64,000 nt of DNA from the NCBI GenBank assembly GCA_023417815.1, contig JAEZEI010000003.1, positions 98,642 through 162,641 of the forward strand. Direction: 5' to 3'. The position numbers were made by a program, and so were the translations under genes. The notes below the pieces were generated by a model that did not search any database, was not told the DNA's origin, and saw nothing but the letters and a program-made list of their open reading frames with translations. Of the stretch, positions 52,398 through 60,856 are shown one piece after another; the stretch's first letter is position 1; each line of letters opens with the position of its first letter. Source of the DNA: Bacteroidota bacterium. GTDB taxonomy: Bacteria > Bacteroidota > Bacteroidia > Chitinophagales > Chitinophagaceae.

Positions 52398-53090
52398 ATG
52401 AAAAAGGTATTTTTAATCGCTGCTTTCGCTGCAGCTACTATGGGTGCAAAAGCCCAGGTTACTTTCGGTATCCAGGCCGGAGCGAACATGGGTAATGTTC
52501 AGGCAGAAGAAGAGTACATGGGTGAAACATGGGAATCAGAATACGATTCTAAATTCGGTTTCCTGATCGGTGGTGTTGCTGAAATTCCAGTTTCTTCTAA
52601 CTTCACTTTCCGTCCGGAACTTAACTTCATTCAGAAAGGTTTCAAAGAAAGCGAATCTGAAGCTGGTTATTCTTATGAAACAAAAGCAACTGCAAGCTTC
52701 ATCGAACTTCCCCTGAACTTCGTTTACAATGTTGCTGCTGGTTCAGGTACTTTCTTCGTAGGTGCTGGTCCTTCTATCGGATTCGGTATCGGCGGTAAAG
52801 TGAAATCTGAAATGAGCTTCGGTGGTGAAACTGAATCTGAAGAAACCGACATCAAATTTGATGGCGATGACGAAGCTACTGACGACAACGTTCACCTGAA
52901 ATCTCTTGATTTCGGTGCTAACATCCTTGCTGGTTACAAAATGAGCAACGGACTGTTCTTCAGCCTTGGCTACTCTAAAGGTTTCAGCAACCTTAGCCCT
53001 TACGAAAATTCATCATTCAAAACCAGCGGTGTTCAACTGAAAGTTGGTTTCATGTTTGGCGGTGCAAAAACTAATGGTTCTGATAACTAA
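52398..53090 (+). CDS. Outer-membrane beta-barrel protein (porin/PorT-like), 230 aa
   Basis: The protein has a signal peptide (MKKVFLIAAFAAATMGAKAQ) and then strands FGIQAGANMGNV, FLIGGVAEIPVSSNFTFRPELNFIQKG (in parts) and LLFSLGYSKG-like segments; the N-terminal GxxxGxN pattern with RPELNFIQKG is typical of PorT-like OMP_b-brl_2 barrels. Two acidic stretches (EEEYMGETWESE and DGDDEATDD) probably form surface loops. It has strongly biased codon use, a good promoter and a terminator, which suggests an abundant protein. Function unknown. Confidence 0.85.
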   Translation: MKKVFLIAAFAAATMGAKAQVTFGIQAGANMGNVQAEEEYMGETWESEYDSKFGFLIGGVAEIPVSSNFTFRPELNFIQKGFKESESEAGYSYETKATASFIELPLNFVYNVAAGSGTFFVGAGPSIGFGIGGKVKSEMSFGGETESEETDIKFDGDDEATDDNVHLKSLDFGANILAGYKMSNGLFFSLGYSKGFSNLSPYENSSFKTSGVQLKVGFMFGGAKTNGSDN

Positions 53091-53117
53091 TCACAGTTTT
53101 TAATGCAATAAAAAAGG

Positions 53118-53143
53118 GCCGTATCTCTGATACGGCTTTTTTT
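53118..53143. terminator. Terminator between the barrel gene and convergent dapB
   Basis: GCCGTATC (53118-53125) pairs with GATACGGC (53129-53136), followed by seven T; an A run on the other side makes it usable from both strands. Confidence 0.9.
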
Positions 53144-53156
53144 ATTTTTGGTGGCA

Positions 53157-53876
53157 TCACCCTAAACCAAGCACATCTTTCATCGTATAAACCCCTTTCT
53201 TTCCCCTGAGGAATTCTGCTGCCAGTACAGCACCATTGGCAAAACCCTTCCTGTTGTGCGCCGTATGAATGATCTCGATGTCGTCTACATCGCTCAGATA
53301 TTTTACATGATGGGTGCCCGGGGCAGGATCGACCCGCTCGCTGATGATCTCCACTTTGCTATTATCATCTGCTTCGGAATTTGTCCAGCCGGTCTTGCCT
53401 GGCAACACAGAAATCAGCTGTTCTGCCAGGGTGATCGCGGTTCCGCTTGGGGCATCTTTTTTTTGAGTGTGATGAACTTCTTTTAAAGCTACATCATATT
53501 CCTCCCTTCCTGCCATCAGTTCTGCAAGCTTACGGTTTAATTCAAAGAAAAGATTCACACCCACACTGAAATTACTTGCATAGATGAAAGAGCCATTCAC
53601 CTGGTTGCACAGCTCCTTTATATCATCAAAGCGGTTAAGCCATCCTGTGCTGCCGGAAACCACGGGGGTGCCGCAGCGAAGGCAGGCGGCAATGTTCTCA
53701 AACGCGCTTTCGGGGCCGGTGAACTCAATAGCTACATCACATTTTGAAAGCGATTCTGCATTCAGGTCTTTTTTATTTATGGAAGAAATGATCAGGCAGA
53801 TCTCATGATGCCTGTCGCGTGCAGCTTCTGCTATCGCTTTTCCCATTTTGCCATAGCCAATTAAACCGATCCTCAT
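53157..53876 (-). CDS. dapB: 4-hydroxy-tetrahydrodipicolinate reductase
   Basis: DapB reduces the product of DapA in the diaminopimelate/lysine pathway. The 239-residue protein has the NAD(P) motif IGYGKMGKAI (about 4-13), GSTGW (about 75-79), and the active-site EVHHTQKKDAPSGTAI (about 132-147) with His and Lys. It is a somewhat short variant typical of Bacteroidota. It is the last gene of the parA-parB-DUF5683-dapB operon. Together with dapD at 62780 it points to meso-DAP in the cell wall. Confidence 0.95.
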   Translation of the reverse strand: MRIGLIGYGKMGKAIAEAARDRHHEICLIISSINKKDLNAESLSKCDVAIEFTGPESAFENIAACLRCGTPVVSGSTGWLNRFDDIKELCNQVNGSFIYASNFSVGVNLFFELNRKLAELMAGREEYDVALKEVHHTQKKDAPSGTAITLAEQLISVLPGKTGWTNSEADDNSKVEIISERVDPAPGTHHVKYLSDVDDIEIIHTAHNRKGFANGAVLAAEFLRGKKGVYTMKDVLGLG

Positions 53877-53914
53877 AATTATGTGTTAGCCAGTAAAGTT
53901 AGGGAGAGACAGGG

Positions 53915-54511
53915 TCATTTCCCGATCTTCAGCACCACGCTCAATCCATTGGTGCGTGCCATAGGGCTATACCCTGGCTTAAGCTGCAGGGAAAGGTCGT
54001 CGCTTACATCAAAGGTTTTCAAATGCGCATCCACAGCGGCATCCACCACGTTAAGTCCCCAGAACACCACGAAGAACAATGCGGAATAATCCAGGTTCTG
54101 CCGCACCTCGTTCCTGAATGCCCTTATGCGTTCGGGTTGATCACGCACCGTAAAGTAGGGTTGCTTGATGAGGTAATCGTTCGATTCATCTCCGTCAGTT
54201 GCAAGTATATAAGCTTCCTTCGAATCGCGGTATTGTTTCAGGTTCTGGAAGAAAACATAAGTGGTGGTTCCAAGCGCACCATAAACGATGGGAATCTTCC
54301 AGTACTTTTTGTTGGTGGCCTGTCCCCAGCCGGGAATAAGCGCCGACCTGCGGATCGCTATGCGTGGATCATATTTTTTGGGAGTGTCTGCGATCTGCTC
54401 CACCGGGGTAACTTCAACAACATGGCCGGAGGTGGATGCAACGATAGTATCATTCTGCGCCGCTGAACAGAATGACAGGAGCGCGAAGCATATCGTAAAT
54501 AATGATCTCAA
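53915..54511 (-). CDS. DUF5683 family protein with a TTG start codon
   Basis: The 198-residue protein has a signal peptide (residues 1-17, ending SAAQ), then the family core AIRRSALIPGWGQATNKKYWKIPIVYG (in parts, about 52-78) with two membrane-prone helices, as in DUF5683 proteins found after parB across Bacteroidota. The TTG at 54511 follows the parB stop codon with no gap, and no in-frame ATG precedes the signal peptide, so TTG is the likely start. Function unknown; the GWGQ motif is shared with other small envelope proteins. Confidence 0.83.
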   Translation of the reverse strand: MRSLFTICFALLSFCSAAQNDTIVASTSGHVVEVTPVEQIADTPKKYDPRIAIRRSALIPGWGQATNKKYWKIPIVYGALGTTTYVFFQNLKQYRDSKEAYILATDGDESNDYLIKQPYFTVRDQPERIRAFRNEVRQNLDYSALFFVVFWGLNVVDAAVDAHLKTFDVSDDLSLQLKPGYSPMARTNGLSVVLKIGK

Positions 54512-55423
54512 TCAGCTTACGTTGATATTAAGTTTTTGCAGGAGGCTGTTCAGCTCTTCAAGGGAATAATATTCAAAAAGTATGCTGCCATTGCCCTTGC
54601 TGCTGTGCTTTACTTTCACCCGGGTGTTGTATTGGGATGAAATTGTATCTTCTATCTTTTTAAATGCAGGCGGGATATTTGATTTTGCTGCAGGCTTGTC
54701 CTTTCCCTGCGTGTAAAGTTTCCTTACAAGATCTTCAGTCTGTCTTACTGAAAGGTTCCGTGTCTTGATCTCGTTAAAGATGTAGAGTTGTTTTTCAACC
54801 GCATCAACGTTTATGAGCGCGCGTGCATGTCCCATGCTGATCACGTTATTCCTGACAGCAACCTGGATATCTGGCGGAAGTTTAAGCAGCCTTATGTAAT
54901 TGCTGACGGTTGCCCTTTCCTTTCCCATTCTTTCTGCCACCTGTTCCTGGGTATAGTCCAGGTCGTCCATCAGTCTTTTATAACTGAGCGCAACCTCAAT
55001 TGCATTCAGATTTTCGCGTTGCAGGTTTTCCAATAAAGCAAGCTCAAGAACGGAGCTGTCATTTCCCTGCCTGATATATACGGGAACATCTTTCAGGCCG
55101 GCAAGTTTTGAAGCCCGTAAGCGGCGTTCACCTGCAATAAGCCTGTACTTTCCATTCGCCGCAGGCGAAACAGTGAGCGGCTGAATGATATTGTGCAAAC
55201 GGATTGAAGCCGCAAGCTCGCTCAGGGCTGCTTCATCAAAATCCTTCCGCGGCTGATCCGGGTTGGCCTCTACCTGTTCAATGGGTACGCGCTGTACCGA
55301 AGTGGTCTTCTCCACAACATCCTGTTTCAGCTGGCCGGAAGAATTCTTCAGGTCGGCATCAATATTCTGGAGCAGGCTTCTGATGCCTTTACCCAGTGCG
55401 TCTTTTTTATTTGGAGCGCTCAT
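54512..55423 (-). CDS. parB: Chromosome-partitioning protein ParB
   Basis: ParB binds parS sites near the origin, spreads as a CTP-dependent clamp and recruits ParA and SMC. The 303-residue protein has the N-terminal ParA-contact region, the CTP-binding motifs GERRLRASKLAG (about 97-108), the ENLQRENLNAIE segment and the helix-turn-helix TQEQVAERMGKERATVSN (about 157-174). The C-terminal dimerisation domain ends in KLNINVS. No parS-like site was identified in the window. It follows parA by 10 bp. Confidence 0.96.
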   Translation of the reverse strand: MSAPNKKDALGKGIRSLLQNIDADLKNSSGQLKQDVVEKTTSVQRVPIEQVEANPDQPRKDFDEAALSELAASIRLHNIIQPLTVSPAANGKYRLIAGERRLRASKLAGLKDVPVYIRQGNDSSVLELALLENLQRENLNAIEVALSYKRLMDDLDYTQEQVAERMGKERATVSNYIRLLKLPPDIQVAVRNNVISMGHARALINVDAVEKQLYIFNEIKTRNLSVRQTEDLVRKLYTQGKDKPAAKSNIPPAFKKIEDTISSQYNTRVKVKHSSKGNGSILFEYYSLEELNSLLQKLNINVS

Positions 55424-55433
55424 TACTGTTTTT

Positions 55434-56231
55434 TTATAATTCCTTTTCTTCAGCCGGGATCCTGGTCATATTATTTCTCTGCAGGATCTCTTTTGCAAGG
55501 TGAAGATAATTCACAGCACCCTTGCTGTCGCTGTCGTACAGGATAACCGGCTTACCTACGCTCGGAGCTTCGCTCAGCCTTGTATTCCGGTGTATGATGC
55601 TGGAGAAGACCAGGTCTTCAAAATGCCTTCTTACTTCGCTTACTACCTGGTTGCATAACCGCAGTCTTCCATCGTACATCGTCATCAGGATCCCTTCTAT
55701 CTGCAGTTCAGGGTTCAGCCTGTTCTGAACGATCTTTACGGTATTGAGTAATTTACCCAAACCTTCCAGTGCGAAGAATTCCGTTTGAACGGGTACCACC
55801 ACGCTGTCGGCAGCCACCAGCGCATTCACTGTTATCAACCCAAGCGAAGGGGAGCAGTCGATCACGATGAAATCATAATCATTCTTTACCGGCTCCAGGA
55901 TCTGCTTCAGTACACTTTCCCGGTTAGGATAATTGATCATCTCTATCTCGGCGCCTACCAGGTCGATATGGCTGGGCACAAGGTCGAGGTAAGGAAGCGA
56001 GGTTTTCAGGATAACATCCGATGCCACCGCCTCATTCACCATGCAATCGTACAGGCTACGGGTGATATTATGCAGGTCGAAGCCCACCCCCGTGGTGGAG
56101 TTGGCCTGCGGATCGGCATCCACCAGCAGGGTCTTGTATTCCAGGATGGCAAAACTGGCCGCCAGGTTAATTGCCGTGGTGGTCTTACCAACCCCTCCCT
56201 TCTGATTTGCAATGCCTATGATCCTTGCCAT
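55434..56231 (-). CDS. parA: Chromosome-partitioning ATPase ParA (Soj)
   Basis: ParA is a deviant Walker ATPase that forms a gradient on the nucleoid and moves ParB-parS complexes. The 265-residue protein has IANQKGGVGKTTTAIN (about 6-21, with the signature Lys), DADPQANST (about 40-48) and DFIVIDCSPSLGLIT (about 117-131). There is no N-terminal HTH, so it is the chromosomal type. It heads the parA-parB-DUF5683-dapB operon with a promoter box at 56350-56357 and a leader of about 110 nt. Confidence 0.96.
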   Translation of the reverse strand: MARIIGIANQKGGVGKTTTAINLAASFAILEYKTLLVDADPQANSTTGVGFDLHNITRSLYDCMVNEAVASDVILKTSLPYLDLVPSHIDLVGAEIEMINYPNRESVLKQILEPVKNDYDFIVIDCSPSLGLITVNALVAADSVVVPVQTEFFALEGLGKLLNTVKIVQNRLNPELQIEGILMTMYDGRLRLCNQVVSEVRRHFEDLVFSSIIHRNTRLSEAPSVGKPVILYDSDSKGAVNYLHLAKEILQRNNMTRIPAEEKEL

Positions 56232-56349
56232 TAACGCTGTATATATTGAATATTCTTAATAAATGAGTATGATTATCGCTTATCGTAAATAACCCTAATC
56301 GTTTTAGCAAACATCGGTATTAAATTGCATTACTAACCCGGATTGCCGG

Positions 56350-56357
56350 CAAATTTA
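56350..56357 (-). promoter_or_regulatory. parA operon promoter -7 element (TAAATTTG)
   Basis: Exact TAnnTTTG on the minus strand, giving a leader of about 110 nt before the parA ATG at 56231. The leader shows no strong hairpin. Confidence 0.6.
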
Positions 56358-56399
56358 CAGATATGAAGCTACACTGAAAGCACTTCCGGGGATGTAATT

Positions 56400-56900
56400 A
56401 TGATAACGATAATTTCAGGGTCGAACAGAAAGGATAATAATACGCTTAAGGTGGCAATGGAATACCAGCGGTTGCTGCATGCCGCCCAACTGGAAGCGCA
56501 GGTATTGTCGCTCGAAGAAATGGATCTCACTCAAAGGAACGAGGAATTCCTGGAGGTGGAAGAGAATATTTTAGTTCCCACCGAAAAATTCATCATCATC
56601 AGCCCGGAATACAATGGCTCTTATCCGGGAGTGCTCAAACTGATGATCGATAATACGGATGTAAGGAGGGTTTGGTGGAACAAGAAGGTTCTGCTTACGG
56701 GAGTTTCCACCGGCAGGGCCGGGAACCTGCGCGGCATGGAACACCTCACCGGGTCTTTGCTGCATATGAAGATGCTGGTGCATCCAAACCGCCTGCCGAT
56801 AAGCGTAGTGAACACCCTGATGAATGAGGAAGGCATGTTCACTGATAACCGTACCCTCGAAGCCATCCAGAACCAGTTACGTGAATTCATAACTTTTTAG
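56400..56900 (+). CDS. NADPH-dependent FMN reductase family protein
   Basis: The 166-residue flavodoxin-like protein begins IISGSNRKDNNTLKVA (phosphate-binding loop S-x-R-x2-S/N-x-T, about 4-19), and has the SPEYNGSYPGVLKLMID motif (about 68-84), which is the FMN reductase hallmark, and the GVSTGRAGNLRG segment. Members reduce FMN, quinones, azo compounds or chromate with NAD(P)H and lie in the cytosol. It is followed 2 bp later by the metallophosphoesterase, so they likely share a transcript. Confidence 0.9.
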   Translation: MITIISGSNRKDNNTLKVAMEYQRLLHAAQLEAQVLSLEEMDLTQRNEEFLEVEENILVPTEKFIIISPEYNGSYPGVLKLMIDNTDVRRVWWNKKVLLTGVSTGRAGNLRGMEHLTGSLLHMKMLVHPNRLPISVVNTLMNEEGMFTDNRTLEAIQNQLREFITF

Positions 56901-56902
56901 AA

Positions 56903-58153
56903 ATGCGGAATCCCCTGGGTGTATTCATATTTATCGTGATCATGGTTCTGCTGGACCTATATGTATTCCAGGCTGTGCGCTCTGTGAGCCAGCATGCCTC
57001 TCCACGAACCAGGGGGATCATCACCACGGTTTACTGGTTCATCACCCTTTCCACTATTGTTGCCTTTCTTGTTTTTGCATTCACAACACCACAAACACTT
57101 TCAAAATCTGTCCGTATCTATCTCTTTGCCATTGTTGTCGGGCTGTTCCTTTCCAAACTGGTGGCGATATCATTTTTGATGATCGATGACCTGCGCAGGC
57201 TTATTCAATGGGTGGCAGGTAAACTGATGTTCAATAATACAGAAGGTGAAAAGATGGCGGGAGATGGGATCAGCCGTTCTGCATTCCTTAGCTGGCTTGC
57301 TCTTGCTGCCGGCACAACCCTTTTCGGAAGCCTGCTCGTGGGCTTTCGGAATAAATATAATTATACCACCAGGAAGGTTAAGCTGAATTATCCTAACCTG
57401 CCCGGGTCTTTCAGGGGACTTAAGATCGTACATATAAGTGATATCCATTGCGGCAGCTTCATGCACCCGAAGGAAGTGGAAGATGGAATCAGGCTTATAC
57501 TGGACCAGGAGCCGGATGTTATCTTTTTTACCGGAGACCTGGTGAATGACCGCGCTTCTGAAATGGCTCCCTACATGGAAATGTTCAGGGAACTCAAAGC
57601 CCCGCTGGGGGTGTATTCCGTTTTGGGAAACCACGATTATGGCGATTACGCTTCCTGGCCTTTTGATGGCATCAGCAAAGAACAGAATATGCGCAACCTC
57701 CACCAGGTGCATGCCTCGCTTGGATGGCGGTTGCTCATAAATGAACATGCAGTGATCCAGAAGGATGAAGAGAAGATCGCTATCCTTGGTGTGGAGAACT
57801 GGAGTGCAAGGGGACGTTTTCCGAAGTATGGCAAGTTGCAGGATGCTTATGCCGGAACAGCGGGGATACCTTTCAAGATATTACTGAGCCATGATCCAAG
57901 CCACTGGGAAGAAGAGGTTCAGAAAGCGTATAAAGATATCGACCTTACCCTAAGCGGTCATACACACGGGATGCAGTTTGGTGTGGAAGTGCCCGGCTTT
58001 AAATGGAGCCCGGTGCAGTATATGTACCGGTACTGGGCGGGCCTGTACGGCAACGACCAGCAGAAACTTTATGTGAACCGGGGTTTCGGATTCATCGGTT
58101 ATCCCGGCAGGGTGGGGATATTGCCCGAGATAACGGTGATTGAACTGGCGTAA
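56903..58153 (+). CDS. Membrane-anchored metallophosphoesterase
   Basis: The 416-residue protein has three N-terminal membrane helices (about 5-27, 43-62, 76-98), a further hydrophobic stretch near 127-148, and a calcineurin-like phosphoesterase domain from about 170. Metal ligands are in VHISDIHCGS (Asp, His), TGDLVND (Asp), LGNHDYGDYA (Asn, His), LSHDPSHW (His) and LSGHTHGMQFG (His). It resembles YkuE/YaeI-type membrane phosphodiesterases that act on lipid or nucleotide substrates; the substrate is unknown. A 10-bp hairpin follows the stop. Confidence 0.9.
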   Translation: MRNPLGVFIFIVIMVLLDLYVFQAVRSVSQHASPRTRGIITTVYWFITLSTIVAFLVFAFTTPQTLSKSVRIYLFAIVVGLFLSKLVAISFLMIDDLRRLIQWVAGKLMFNNTEGEKMAGDGISRSAFLSWLALAAGTTLFGSLLVGFRNKYNYTTRKVKLNYPNLPGSFRGLKIVHISDIHCGSFMHPKEVEDGIRLILDQEPDVIFFTGDLVNDRASEMAPYMEMFRELKAPLGVYSVLGNHDYGDYASWPFDGISKEQNMRNLHQVHASLGWRLLINEHAVIQKDEEKIAILGVENWSARGRFPKYGKLQDAYAGTAGIPFKILLSHDPSHWEEEVQKAYKDIDLTLSGHTHGMQFGVEVPGFKWSPVQYMYRYWAGLYGNDQQKLYVNRGFGFIGYPGRVGILPEITVIELA

Positions 58154-58156
58154 GGA

Positions 58157-58180
58157 ATGGTTGGTGATAACATCAACCAT
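58157..58180 (+). terminator. Hairpin after the metallophosphoesterase stop
   Basis: ATGGTTGGTG (58157-58166) pairs with CATCAACCAT (58171-58180) with one wobble and an ATAA loop, 3 bp after the stop. No T run follows directly, so it may be a 3'-end stabiliser, not an intrinsic terminator. Confidence 0.5.
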
Positions 58181-58190
58181 GGCCGGAAAA

Positions 58191-58318
58191 TGTTTATTGT
58201 TTAACGTTCATTGTTCAAGGTTATTAAACCGAAACAATAAACACTGAACAATAAACACTAAACCCTAAACCTCCAACTTCCAACTTCCAACTTCCAACTT
58301 CCAACCTCCAACCTCCAA
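58191..58318. repeat. Intergenic repeat element of the AACAATAAA / CCAACTT family
   Basis: GTTTATTGTTTAACGTTCATTG at the left is mirrored by CAATAAACACTGAACAATAAAC, then five or more units of AACTTCC and AACCTCC fill the DNA to the helicase stop codon at 58319. Composition and words match 46335-46479 and 60939-61154. Confidence 0.8.
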
Positions 58319-60010
58319 CTACCTCGCAAACTTCCTTTTCCTGCTTTCATCCGAAGGCCTTCTGAATCCGCCGTCGGCTTCATTCATACGGATGGTGCGG
58401 TTATTATATCTTTTGCCATCGAGGCTTTTGATCATTTTGCCGGCTTCGGCGCGGTCCACTTCAACCCATGAATTCATTTCGCGCATATCGATCCTGCCGA
58501 GTACCTCTTTCTTCAGGTTGCTTTCATCAAGGATGAACTGGAGGAAGCTTGCTTTATAGAAACCATCCTTGGTTCCAACATTAATAAAGAGCCTGGTGAA
58601 GCCGTTATCGCGGTTGAACGACATCCTTTCCCTGCCACGGCCCTGGGAGGAAGTGCCATAACCCTGCGATGGCATTCTTGATTCCTTTGCATTCAGGTCT
58701 TCCGCATTTTCATAATACTTCAGGAAATGATCGAATTCAAGCGCGGCCACACGCTGTAATACCTCTTCCTTCGAAACATCTTTGAACTTCTCCATAAGGT
58801 CTGGCATGTAGGTCTCATAATCGCCATGCGATATGTCGGCCTCAATAAGCCTGTCCATGAAATGGAAGAACTGTTTGCGGCAAACATCTTTACCTGTAGG
58901 GATATCAAGCTTATGAAAAGCTGAATTGATCATCTTTTCAAGTTGCCTGATCTTATATATCTCCCGGGAATGGCAGATGCTGATGCAGATACCTGAACGG
59001 CCTGCACGCGCGGTACGACCGCTCCTGTGGGTATATACTTCCATGTCATCAGGAAGTTCGTAATTGATCACGTGGGTTATTCCTTCCACGTCAATCCCGC
59101 GCGCGGCAACATCGGTTGCAATAAGCAACTGGAGGGTCTTGCTGCGGAATCTTCCCATAACCTTGTCGCGCTGCTGCTGTGTAAGATCACCATGCAGGGC
59201 TTCAATATCGTAACCGGATTTGGAAAGCTTTTCAGAAATATCCTGCGCATCAGCCTTGGTACGGGTAAAGATGATACCATACATACCTGGGTTGAAATCG
59301 ATCAGGCGCTTAAGGGTTTCATAACGCTTGGTCGACGGCGCTACATAGTACTGGTGGTCGATGTTCACATTACCGCTGTTCTTCTTACCAACAGTCACTT
59401 CTTTAGGGTTCTCCATGAAGTTCCTTGAGATCGCTCTCACTTCAGGTGGCATGGTAGCAGAGAAAAGCCAGATACTTTCCCTGTTTATAGTATTCTTCAA
59501 TACAAAATCAATATCATCTCGGAAGCCCATGTTAAGCATTTCATCGGCCTCATCAAGTACTACGTACTTCACTTTCTGCAGGTCGATAGCCTTTCTTTCA
59601 ATAAGATCGATAAGCCTTCCGGGTGTAGCCACCACGATCTGAACCCCTTTGCGGAGGTTGCGGATCTGCATGGTGATGGATGCACCGCCATAAACCGCTT
59701 CCACCATCAGTCCCTTGCTGTGCTTCATGAAAAGCTGCAGGTCGTTGGTGATCTGGAGGCACAGTTCACGGGTAGGACATACCACGAGCGCCTGGGGAAA
59801 TTTATCGGAAGCGATCGCCAGTTGCAGCAATGGTAGTCCGAAGGCAGCCGTTTTACCGGTGCCGGTCTGCGCAAGCCCTACAAAATCGGTAGTGCCTGAA
59901 AGTAAAACGGGGATGGCTTTTTCCTGGATAGGTGTCGCAGTGGTAAAGCCTAGTTCAGTTACTGAGCGAACGAGATTCTCGTTCAAACCCAATGATTCAA
60001 ATGAATTCAT
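58319..60010 (-). CDS. DEAD-box RNA helicase with DbpA-type C-terminal domain
   Basis: An ATP-dependent RNA helicase likely involved in ribosome assembly or mRNA decay, especially in the cold. The 563-residue protein has the Q motif near ATPIQEKAIP, motif I AQTGTGKT (about 45-52), Ia PTRELC, II VLDEADEM (about 150-157), III SATMP, V ATDVAARGIDVEG and VI HRSGRTARAG (about 325-334). A C-terminal region (about 475-555) resembles the DbpA RNA-recognition fold, followed by an Arg/Lys tail. The ATG at 60010 is preferred over TTG one codon earlier. The leader is about 155 nt and contains a 40-codon ORF. Confidence 0.95.
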   Translation of the reverse strand: MNSFESLGLNENLVRSVTELGFTTATPIQEKAIPVLLSGTTDFVGLAQTGTGKTAAFGLPLLQLAIASDKFPQALVVCPTRELCLQITNDLQLFMKHSKGLMVEAVYGGASITMQIRNLRKGVQIVVATPGRLIDLIERKAIDLQKVKYVVLDEADEMLNMGFRDDIDFVLKNTINRESIWLFSATMPPEVRAISRNFMENPKEVTVGKKNSGNVNIDHQYYVAPSTKRYETLKRLIDFNPGMYGIIFTRTKADAQDISEKLSKSGYDIEALHGDLTQQQRDKVMGRFRSKTLQLLIATDVAARGIDVEGITHVINYELPDDMEVYTHRSGRTARAGRSGICISICHSREIYKIRQLEKMINSAFHKLDIPTGKDVCRKQFFHFMDRLIEADISHGDYETYMPDLMEKFKDVSKEEVLQRVAALEFDHFLKYYENAEDLNAKESRMPSQGYGTSSQGRGRERMSFNRDNGFTRLFINVGTKDGFYKASFLQFILDESNLKKEVLGRIDMREMNSWVEVDRAEAGKMIKSLDGKRYNNRTIRMNEADGGFRRPSDESRKRKFAR

Positions 60011-60026
60011 CAATCTAAATATGTTA

Positions 60027-60149
60027 TTAATAAAACAGACCGCGATGAAGAGTGGTCAACAAATCAACGTACATGATATGCTTCGGGCCGTTGATTATTT
60101 TGTGTGGGAACTTAGAATGAACCGCTGCAACAGCAACTGAGCATGACAT
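60027..60149 (-). CDS. Possible 40-aa leader ORF upstream of the DEAD-box helicase
   Basis: Inside the predicted helicase leader, an ATG at 60147-60149 opens a reading frame of 40 codons ending TAA at 60027-60029, 16 bp before the helicase ATG. It begins about 15 bases after the expected transcription start. The product starts MSCSVAVAAVHSKF and ends TTLHRGLFY; it has no family I recognise. It could be a leader peptide whose translation controls the helicase, or a chance frame. Confidence 0.3.
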   Translation of the reverse strand: MSCSVAVAAVHSKFPHKIINGPKHIMYVDLLTTLHRGLFY

Positions 60150-60168
60150 GCTTTCTCAGTCAGGAGCG

Positions 60169-60176
60169 CAAAGGTA
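60169..60176 (-). promoter_or_regulatory. DEAD-box helicase promoter -7 element (TACCTTTG)
   Basis: Exact TAnnTTTG on the minus strand, 158 bp before the helicase ATG. The predicted long leader is unlike the short leaders of most genes in this window. Confidence 0.6.
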
Positions 60177-60225
60177 ATGCATTTATGGTGAATAAGCGCA
60201 ATGTGAGTGGTTAAATAAATGCCAT

Positions 60226-60254
60226 AAAAAAAGCGACCGTTATACAACAGTCGC
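60226..60254 (-). terminator. Intrinsic terminator of the barrel gene at 60281-60856
   Basis: On the minus strand GCGACTGTT pairs with AACGGTCGC (one wobble; plus coordinates 60246-60254 and 60233-60241) around a GTAT loop and is followed by seven T. Confidence 0.88.
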
Positions 60255-60280
60255 CTTTGTTTTCATACGGGTTATTGCGT

Positions 60281-60856
60281 TTATAGAGACAGACCGACAC
60301 CTAGGTGTACCGTCTGGGACTTCCACTTATCCCTGTTATCGATATCATTGATATTGCTCAGGCCAACTACATATCTACCATAAAGCCGGATCTTTGAAAT
60401 GTTCAGTTGCAAGCCTCCAACCATGCTGAAGTCGCCATTCTTGAAAGCTTCCTCACCATTCTCCAGTAAGTTACTGTTCTGGTCGATCAGTATCCCGAAC
60501 TGGGGACCTGCCTGCAATGAAACAAAGTTGTTAGGCTTGTAGCTTAATAATATCGGGATGTTGATGTACTGAAGTTTTACATCATCAATATTATTGAATG
60601 CATATACGGAACTGAACTGGCTGCTCGTATCCACATTCACCTGGCTGAAATAAACTTCAGGTTGAATACCAACCTTCTTGCTCAGCCCTATATCAAGGAA
60701 ACCACCAAGATGATATCCAAAAGAGAACTGGTCCTTGAAAGCCTGTCCCGATACCTTATGAAGGTCTGCACCTCCTTTGATCCCTACTTTGAATCCCTGG
60801 GCCTGGCTTACAAAGCCTGCGGCAACCATCATTACTCCCAATATTAATTTCTTCAT
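60281..60856 (-). CDS. Outer-membrane beta-barrel protein (porin family), 191 aa
   Basis: A signal peptide (MKKLILGVMMVAAGFVSQAQ) leads into a PorT/OMP_b-brl-type barrel: GFKVGIKGGADLHKVSG, FGYHLGGFLDIGL, KKVGIQPEVYFSQ, LQYINIPILLSYKP and LQAGPQFGILI, ending GVGLSL. The N-terminal KGGADL and middle YINIPIL patterns are shared with the 230-aa barrel at 52398 (FIELPLNF). The last strand and length fit an eight-stranded barrel. It is monocistronic with its own terminator. Confidence 0.87.
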   Translation of the reverse strand: MKKLILGVMMVAAGFVSQAQGFKVGIKGGADLHKVSGQAFKDQFSFGYHLGGFLDIGLSKKVGIQPEVYFSQVNVDTSSQFSSVYAFNNIDDVKLQYINIPILLSYKPNNFVSLQAGPQFGILIDQNSNLLENGEEAFKNGDFSMVGGLQLNISKIRLYGRYVVGLSNINDIDNRDKWKSQTVHLGVGLSL

